From assembly GCF_003892345.1 (NCBI RefSeq), contig NZ_RRUE01000001.1:1333008-1397007 (forward strand): a DNA stretch of 64,000 nucleotides, written 5' to 3'. Positions 58,507 to 64,000 of the stretch are shown piece by piece. The notes under the pieces were generated by a model that was given only the letters and a program-made list of their open reading frames with translations, did not search any database and was not told the DNA's origin. Positions within the stretch are counted from its first letter, which is position 1, and each line of letters begins with the position of its first letter. The translations under genes and the position numbers were made by a program. Origin of the DNA: Lautropia dentalis. GTDB lineage: Bacteria > Pseudomonadota > Gammaproteobacteria > Burkholderiales > Burkholderiaceae_E.

Positions 58507-59541
58507 ATGAAGCATGATCTGAACACGCTGATCGAAGAGGCGCGCAGCCGCTTCGCGGCGGTCAGGGACGAAGCAGCCCTGGCCGATGCCAAGGCCGCCT
58601 TTCTGGGCAAGACCGGCGCGCTGACCTCGCTGCTCAGGGAGCTGGGCAAACTGGTGGGGGCCGAAAAGGCCGAACGGGGCAAGGCGCTCAACCAGGTCAA
58701 GCAGCGCATCGAGGCGCTGCTGGCCGAGCGCGCCGAGGCCATTCGCCAGGAGCGGCTGGAGGCCCGTCTGGCCAGTGAGCGTCTGGACGTTTCGCTGCCG
58801 GGGCGCGGTGCCGGCCGGGGCGGGCTGCATCCGATCACGCTGGTCATCGAGCGCATCGAGCAGATCTTCCGTTCCATCGGTTTCGATGTGGCCGACGGCC
58901 CCGAAATCGAGGAAGATCATTTCAACTTCACCGCGCTGAACATTCCTCCCAACCATCCGGCCCGCTCGATGGCCGACACGTTCTACATCGAACGTCCTGG
59001 CAGCGTACCGGCGGATGCCGCCGCGGAACCCCTGGTGCTGCGCACCCACACCAGCCCGATGCAGGTGCGCTATGCCCAGATGAACAAGCCGCCGCTGAAG
59101 GTGATTGCCCCGGGCAAGACCTACCGGGTCGATTCCGACGCCACCCATTCGCCGATGTTTCACCAGGTCGAAGGGCTGTGGATCGACGAGAACATCAGCT
59201 TTGCCGACCTGAAGAGCGTCTACACCGATTTCCTGCACCAGTTCTTCGAACGTGACGACATCGAGGTGCGCTTTCGGGCCTCGTATTTCCCGTTCACCGA
59301 ACCCTCGGCCGAGGTCGACATGCGCTTTGCCGACGGGCCGCTGGGTGGGCGCTGGCTGGAAGTCTCGGGGGCCGGGCAGGTGCATCCGCAGGTGGTGCGC
59401 AATCTGGGGCTGGACCCGGAGCGCTACATCGGCTTTGCCTTTGGTTCGGGCATCGAGCGGCTGGCCATGCTGCGCTACGGCGTGGATGACCTGCGCCTGA
59501 ACTACGACAACGACCTGCGCTTCCTGCGGCAGTTTGCCTGA
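58507..59541 (+). CDS. pheS: Phenylalanyl-tRNA synthetase alpha subunit
   Basis: 344-residue catalytic subunit. An N-terminal coiled coil ([21 protein letters not shown]) is followed by the class II core: [61 protein letters not shown] and motif 3 [21 protein letters not shown] chose ATG 58507 because it gives the standard start; an ATG 30 bp upstream reads through the family 1 repeat. Confidence 0.97.
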   Translation: MKHDLNTLIEEARSRFAAVRDEAALADAKAAFLGKTGALTSLLRELGKLVGAEKAERGKALNQVKQRIEALLAERAEAIRQERLEARLASERLDVSLPGRGAGRGGLHPITLVIERIEQIFRSIGFDVADGPEIEEDHFNFTALNIPPNHPARSMADTFYIERPGSVPADAAAEPLVLRTHTSPMQVRYAQMNKPPLKVIAPGKTYRVDSDATHSPMFHQVEGLWIDENISFADLKSVYTDFLHQFFERDDIEVRFRASYFPFTEPSAEVDMRFADGPLGGRWLEVSGAGQVHPQVVRNLGLDPERYIGFAFGSGIERLAMLRYGVDDLRLNYDNDLRFLRQFA

Positions 59542-59783
59542 TGCGCCGGACGGCGGTACACGTGCAGCGGTACCGCTGTCCCGCTCTTTTCTTCATTGTG
59601 CATTCGAACACGAAGCGTCCCGCAGCGCCCTGATCCCGGCGGCGCCACACCATGCCGGTGGCGGTCTCCACTTTTGCCCGCCGGAATTGGGCCTGCCGGA
59701 ATCCGCCCCCTGTCCCGACTGACAGTCCGGGACTCCGGAATGACGGGCTGGGGCGCTTCGTTCAAAACCTGGTTGATCCGATC

Positions 59784-62237
59784 ATGAGAATTCCCGAGAA
59801 ATGGTTGCGCCATTACTGCAATCCGCCGCTCGATGCGGCGGGGCTGGACCATGTCCTGACGATGGGCGGGCTGGAAGTCGAGGCCCGTGAGCCGGTGGCT
59901 GCGCCGTTTTCCGGTGTGGTGGTGGCGCGCATCCTCACGGCCGAGAAGCATCCGGACGCCGACCGCCTGCAGGTCTGCCACGTGGAAGTGGGGCAGGGTG
60001 AACCGGTGCAGATCGTCTGCGGTGCGCCCAACGCCCGAGCCGGTCTGGTCACGGCCTGCGCGCTGCCGGGGGCCGTGCTGCCCGGAGACTTCCGCATCAA
60101 GAAAACGAAGATGCGGGGGGTGGAAAGCGGCGGCATGCTCTGCTCGGGCCGCGAACTCGGCATGGGCGATGATCATGCCGGCATTCTGGAGCTGCCCGCT
60201 GATCTGACGCCGGGTGAGGATCTGCGCCAGGCGCTGGATCTGGACGAGGAAGTCCTCGAACTCAAGCTCACGCCCAACCTGGCCCACTGCATGTCGGTGC
60301 TCGGGGTGGCGCGCGATCTGGCCGCCCTGGCCAATGCACCGGTGCAGCTGCCCACCTTTGCGGCAGCTCCCGTGTCCATCGACGACAGGCTGCCGGTCGA
60401 TATTCAGGAACCCTCGCTGTGCGGCCGCTTTGCCGGCAGGATCATTCGCGGTGTGAATGCGGCAGCGCCCACGCCCGACTGGATGAAGCAGCGGCTGGAA
60501 CGTGCCGGCCAGCGCCCGCTGTCGGCGCTGGTCGACATTTCCAACTACGTGCTGCTGGAACTGGGCCGGCCCACCCACATCTTCGACCTGAATGCGCTGA
60601 AGGGCGGCATCCAGGTGCGCTGGGGCCGGCAGGGCGAACGGCTCGAACTGCTCAATGGCCAGACGGTCGAGGTCGGGCCGGATGCGCGAGCGCTGCCGGT
60701 GGGCGTGGTCTGTGACGACACCGGTCCGGTGAGTCTGGCCGGCATCATGGGCGGTCAGGGCACGGCGGTCGATCCGGAACGCACGACGGATGTGTATCTG
60801 GAGGCGGCCTTCTGGTGGCCGGCAGCCATCATGGGCCGGCCGCGCCGCTTCAATTTCACCACCGACGCGGCCCAGCGCTTCGAGCGTGGGGTCGATGCGG
60901 AGACGGTGGTCGATCACCTCGAATACCTGAGCCAGCTGGTGCTGCAGATCTGCGGTGGCCAGGCCGGTCCGGTTACCGATCAGATCACCGGGCTGCCCGA
61001 GCGCAGGCCCGTGCAGATGCGCCTGTCGCGCCTGCGCCGGATCAGCGGCCTGTCGCTGGAGGCCGCCGACTGCGTCGATGCCTTCACACGGCTGGGCTTC
61101 GTGTTCGAGCAGAAGGCGGTCCCGGCGGCAGACGGTCAGGATGCCGATGCCGTATTTCTCGTCACGCCGCCGTCGCGCCGTTTCGACATTGCCATCGAGG
61201 AAGATCTGATCGAGGAAGTCATCCGCCTCTACGGTTACGACCGCGTGCCGACCCGGCCGCCCCTGGCCCGCATCCAGATGCGTCCTGCACCGGAAAGCCA
61301 GCTCAGTGCCCTGCGCCTGAAGCGCCGCTGGGCCGACCGCGGCTATCAGGAGGTGATCAACTACAGCTTCGTGGCCGAGGAGGACGACCGGCGCTTTCGC
61401 ACCGAAGGCGAGGCCATTCACGTACAGAATCCCATCGCCTCCCACATGAATGTGATGCGGACCTCGCTCTGGAGCGGGCTGCTGACCAACCTGCGGCTGA
61501 ACCTGAACCGCAAGGCGGAGCGGGTACGCCTGTTCGAGACGGGCCGTGTGTTTCTGCCCGCACCGGGACAGCCGGCCGGTCCGCTGGCGCTGGCCGGCAT
61601 TGCCCAGCCCATCCACCTGGGGCTGCTGGCCTTTGGTCCGGTGCTCGAACCGCAATGGGGCGCCTCGCCCCGTGCGGTGGACTTCTTCGACCTGAAAGGC
61701 GACATTCAGGCCGTTCATCCGGAGGCGAAGCTGCAGTTCGTGGCCGACACCCATCCCGGTCTGCACCCGGGCCAGTCGGCCCGTATCCAGCTGCCCGATG
61801 GCACTTTCGTGGGCTGGATCGGGGCACTGCATCCACAGCTGGTCGACGCGCTGGACCTGCCGGGGCCGGTCTTCCTGGCCGAACTGGATGGGGCCCCCCT
61901 GATGACCCGCACGCTGGCATCGGCACGGCTGGACAGCCGCTTCCCGCCGGCCATCCGCGACCTGGCCGTGGTGCTGGACGAAGCCGTGCCGGCCGCGGAC
62001 GTGGAAGACGAGATCTGGGCTGCGGTGGGACAGGATCCATCGGCTGCTTGCGTCCGACACGTCATCCTGTTTGATCAATATCGCGGTAAGGGATTGGAAA
62101 ATAAGGAGAAAAGCCTTGCGTTCCGCCTCTGGATGCAACATACTGACCGTACGATGAACGATGAGGAAGTCGAGGCCGTGGTGGCCATGGTCCTCGGGCG
62201 GCTGACGGCACGCTTTGGTGCCCGGCTGCGGGCCTGA
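59784..62237 (+). CDS. pheT: Phenylalanyl-tRNA synthetase beta subunit
   Basis: 817-residue beta subunit. The EMAP-like OB domain contains RILTAEKHPDADRLQVCHVE, with KMRGVESGGMLCSGRELGM; B3/B4 editing and B5 domains follow, with the class II-like ISNYVLLELGRPTHIFDLNAL (in part), EEDLIEEVIRLYGYDRVPTR and the ferredoxin-fold anticodon domain (FPPAIRDLAVVLDEAVPAADV) near the end. I chose ATG 59784 (MRIPEKWLRHYCNPPL). The 242-bp gap after pheS is longer than usual. Confidence 0.97.
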   Translation: MRIPEKWLRHYCNPPLDAAGLDHVLTMGGLEVEAREPVAAPFSGVVVARILTAEKHPDADRLQVCHVEVGQGEPVQIVCGAPNARAGLVTACALPGAVLPGDFRIKKTKMRGVESGGMLCSGRELGMGDDHAGILELPADLTPGEDLRQALDLDEEVLELKLTPNLAHCMSVLGVARDLAALANAPVQLPTFAAAPVSIDDRLPVDIQEPSLCGRFAGRIIRGVNAAAPTPDWMKQRLERAGQRPLSALVDISNYVLLELGRPTHIFDLNALKGGIQVRWGRQGERLELLNGQTVEVGPDARALPVGVVCDDTGPVSLAGIMGGQGTAVDPERTTDVYLEAAFWWPAAIMGRPRRFNFTTDAAQRFERGVDAETVVDHLEYLSQLVLQICGGQAGPVTDQITGLPERRPVQMRLSRLRRISGLSLEAADCVDAFTRLGFVFEQKAVPAADGQDADAVFLVTPPSRRFDIAIEEDLIEEVIRLYGYDRVPTRPPLARIQMRPAPESQLSALRLKRRWADRGYQEVINYSFVAEEDDRRFRTEGEAIHVQNPIASHMNVMRTSLWSGLLTNLRLNLNRKAERVRLFETGRVFLPAPGQPAGPLALAGIAQPIHLGLLAFGPVLEPQWGASPRAVDFFDLKGDIQAVHPEAKLQFVADTHPGLHPGQSARIQLPDGTFVGWIGALHPQLVDALDLPGPVFLAELDGAPLMTRTLASARLDSRFPPAIRDLAVVLDEAVPAADVEDEIWAAVGQDPSAACVRHVILFDQYRGKGLENKEKSLAFRLWMQHTDRTMNDEEVEAVVAMVLGRLTARFGARLRA

Positions 62238-62249
62238 GCAACTTCTATA

Positions 62250-62663
62250 ATGACGCACATGGAACCGGAAACCACCGAACTGGAGCCCGGGCAGAGCCTG
62301 GCCGATGCGCTGGCCAGGCCCGCCTTCACGCTGACCAAGGCCGCCCTGGCCGACATGCTGTTCGAGCGGGTGGGGCTGAACAAGCGTGAGGCCAAGGACA
62401 TGGTCGAGACCTTCTTCGAGGAGATCAGCGCTGCGCTGATCCGCGGAGAGAGCGTCAAGCTGTCGGGCTTTGGCAATTTCCAGCTGCGCGACAAGCAGCA
62501 GCGTCCCGGGCGCAACCCCAAGACCGGCGAGGAAATTCCCATTTCGGCCCGGCGGGTGGTCACCTTCCATGCCTCGCAGAAGCTCAAGGCCCAGATCGAA
62601 GCACCCCGCCGTCCGGGTAGCCCGCTATCCCTTGGCGCCATTTCCGGCCAGACTGAATCATGA
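62250..62663 (+). CDS. ihfA: Integration host factor alpha subunit
   Basis: 137-residue DNA-bending protein. The IHF/HU fold starts [33 protein letters not shown] (in part) and includes [38 protein letters not shown] (in part) with the RNPKTG beta-arm. About 25 residues of acidic N-terminal extension and about 20 of C-terminal extension go beyond the usual 100. It follows pheT by 12 bp and overlaps the MerR gene by 4 bp. Confidence 0.96.
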   Translation: MTHMEPETTELEPGQSLADALARPAFTLTKAALADMLFERVGLNKREAKDMVETFFEEISAALIRGESVKLSGFGNFQLRDKQQRPGRNPKTGEEIPISARRVVTFHASQKLKAQIEAPRRPGSPLSLGAISGQTES

Positions 62664-63082
62664 GTGCATCCGCCGCCAGGGCAACCGAAGCCCGCAACAC
62701 ACCGCTGCCTCCCATTCCCGCCAAGCGTTACTTCACCATTGGCGAGGTGAGCGAGCTGTGTGGTGTCAAGCCGCATGTGCTGCGCTACTGGGAGCAGGAG
62801 TTCACCCAGCTGCGCCCCATGAAGCGTCGCGGCAACCGTCGCTACTACCAGCACCACGAGGTGCTGCTCATCCGCCGTATCCGCGAACTGCTGTACGAAC
62901 ACGGCTTCACCATCAGCGGTGCCCGCAACCGCCTGGCCGAAACGGCCCAGCCCGGCCGCAAGAAGGAAGCCGAGCTGACCCAGCCCGTGGACATCACGCT
63001 GAACCTGCGCCAGTCCGATGTGGAAGCCATCCGCCAGGATCTGATGGTGGCGCTCGACCTGCTGCGCGACCTGCCGGGCTGA
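62660..63082 (+). CDS. MerR-family transcriptional regulator
   Basis: 140-residue regulator with an N-terminal winged helix ([25 protein letters not shown] then [37 protein letters not shown], in parts). It belongs to the short, metal-independent MerR group that commonly follows ihfA. No Cys-based metal site is present in the C-terminal part, so the effector is unknown. It overlaps ihfA by 4 bp (ATGA). Confidence 0.93.
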   Translation: MSASAARATEARNTPLPPIPAKRYFTIGEVSELCGVKPHVLRYWEQEFTQLRPMKRRGNRRYYQHHEVLLIRRIRELLYEHGFTISGARNRLAETAQPGRKKEAELTQPVDITLNLRQSDVEAIRQDLMVALDLLRDLPG

Positions 63083-63114
63083 TCCTGCGCCCCTGTCGTC
63101 CTGTCCTGCTCGAC

Positions 63115-63726
63115 ATGCTGAGTTCCGCCGCCTTCACCACGGGCTTCGGCGTGAGCCTGAGCCTGATTCTGGCCATCGGCGCCCAGAATGCCTTCGTGCT
63201 GCGGCAGGGCATCCGCAACGAACACGTGCTGCCCGTCGTACTGGCCTGTGCACTGTCCGACGCCATCCTGATTTCCTTTGGGGTGGGCGGCTTTCGGGAA
63301 ATTCTCGCCGGGGCACCCTGGATCGATCCGCTCCTGCGTTACGGTGGCGCGGCCTTCCTGGCCTGGTATGGCGCCTGCAACCTGCGTTCGGCCTTCCGCG
63401 CTACCAGCGGTCTGGCTGTGGATGGCGGGCAGGCGGCCAGTGTCTGGCGAACGCTGGGCATGTGCCTGGCCATCACCTGGCTCAACCCGCACGTCTATCT
63501 GGACACGGTGGTGCTGATCGGCACCATTTCCACCCAGTTTCCGGGTCAGGAAGGGGCGTTTGCCGCTGGTGCCACCTCGGCCTCGTTCGTGTTCTTCTTC
63601 GTGCTGGGCTTCGGGGCGCGCTATCTGCGCCCCTTCTTTGCCCTGCCACGCAACTGGCGGGTGCTGGAAGGGGCCACCGGGTTGCTGATGTGGGCCATTG
63701 CCGCCAGCCTCGTGACCGGGGGCTGA
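63115..63726 (+). CDS. LysE/ArgO-family amino acid exporter
   Basis: 203-residue membrane protein with about six helices. GFGVSLSLILAIGAQNAFVLRQGI, VLACALSDAILISFGVGGF, AFLAWYG and ITWLNPHVYLDTVVLIGTIS are typical of LysE/ArgO, exporters of basic amino acids such as arginine. I chose ATG 63115, the first codon before the conserved helix; the frame is open far upstream but overlaps the MerR gene. Confidence 0.93.
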   Translation: MLSSAAFTTGFGVSLSLILAIGAQNAFVLRQGIRNEHVLPVVLACALSDAILISFGVGGFREILAGAPWIDPLLRYGGAAFLAWYGACNLRSAFRATSGLAVDGGQAASVWRTLGMCLAITWLNPHVYLDTVVLIGTISTQFPGQEGAFAAGATSASFVFFFVLGFGARYLRPFFALPRNWRVLEGATGLLMWAIAASLVTGG

Positions 63727-63777
63727 GACGCCGTCATATCCCGGACTGGACTGGCCCCAAATCCGTATGCTGCCGGC

Positions 63778-64000
63778 TCAGGGCTTGCGGTGGAATTCTG
63801 CGCCGAAGCTCACTGGCACCTGGTCGGCAATGGTCAGCAGGCCCATCACATCGATCAGTTTGTTCACGCCTTCGCCCAGACCCAGTTCCTGCGTGTTCAG
63901 GATGACCGGATTGACCGTCTGCACGTCGATGATGTCGGCCGTGCGCCGGTAGACGCTCAGGGTGGCGTCGATGTCGGCCTTGCTGCCGTGCAGATCCAGT
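63778..64000 (-). CDS. C-terminal end of an unidentified protein (5' end outside window)
   Basis: The minus strand reads LDLHGSKADIDATLSVYRRT then ADIIDVQTVNPVILNTQELG and on to a TGA at 63780-63778, about 73 residues in a frame with consistent GC-rich third positions. I do not recognise the family. The gene is convergent with the LysE/ArgO gene and continues beyond the window. Confidence 0.65.
   Translation of the reverse strand, partial: LDLHGSKADIDATLSVYRRTADIIDVQTVNPVILNTQELGLGEGVNKLIDVMGLLTIADQVPVSFGAEFHRKP

Overview
The window is about 64 kb of GC-rich chromosomal DNA from a betaproteobacterium, most likely of the order Burkholderiales. The evidence is the gene order hflK-hflC-DUF2065-hisZ-purA, a complete isc iron-sulfur operon, prfB with its programmed frameshift followed by lysS, recJ next to an RpfE-type gene, lolC-lolD, and rpmI-rplT-pheS-pheT-ihfA-merR. 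A genus such as Lautropia would fit the extreme GC content and repeat load, but that is inference.

Layout. 1-5.3 kb: membrane protease modulators (hflK partial, hflC), a small DUF2065 protein, hisZ, purA, a phosphoribosyltransferase and a small membrane protein on the other strand. 5.4-22.3 kb: a cobalamin riboswitch and a long, mostly co-directional corrin-ring cluster (cobB, cobU, cobM, cbiX, cbiC, cbiD, cbiET, a cbiL-cbiG fusion, cobE, a cbiM-like permease, cobJ, cbiB, cobC). It is interrupted by an AT-rich island carrying a lipoprotein gene. The presence of cbiX, cbiD and cbiG points to the cobalt-early route. No precorrin-6A reductase, cobyric acid synthase, cobS, cobT or adenosyltransferase gene lies in the window. 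22.3-28 kb: a menA-like prenyltransferase, then minus-strand tehB, a relic of hchA, pgm, tRNA-Asn and an aromatic/aspartate aminotransferase. 29-32 kb: uvrB and a low-molecular-weight phosphatase. 32.2-38.8 kb: iscR-iscS-iscU-iscA-hscB-hscA-fdx behind an IscR-type operator. 39-44 kb: an MFS transporter, lysS, prfB, a fossil junction of eptA and dgkA, and a DUF1697 gene. 44.3-56.9 kb: an exported GH50-like (agarase-type) glycosidase, recJ, the RpfE-type gene, lolC, lolD, tatD and a DUF1631 gene. 57-64 kb: tRNA-Val, ribosomal proteins L35 and L20, pheS, pheT, ihfA, a MerR-family gene, a LysE/ArgO exporter and the 3' end of an unidentified minus-strand gene.

Three kinds of structure go beyond the genes. 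First, two families of short dispersed repeats without coding capacity sit between genes. Family 1 is about 160 bp with roughly 33-bp inverted ends. Family 2 has a unit of about 90 bp and, at 52.8-53.0 kb, forms a MITE-like element bounded by 22-bp inverted repeats with one mismatch. Second, a run of ten contiguous degenerate 22-bp repeats lies between rplT and pheS. Third, many conserved enzymes carry Ala/Pro/Ser/Thr-rich, His-rich or Lys/Arg-rich in-frame insertions, several with short tandem DNA repeats that suggest replication slippage. There are no transposases, phage genes, CRISPR arrays or rRNA genes.
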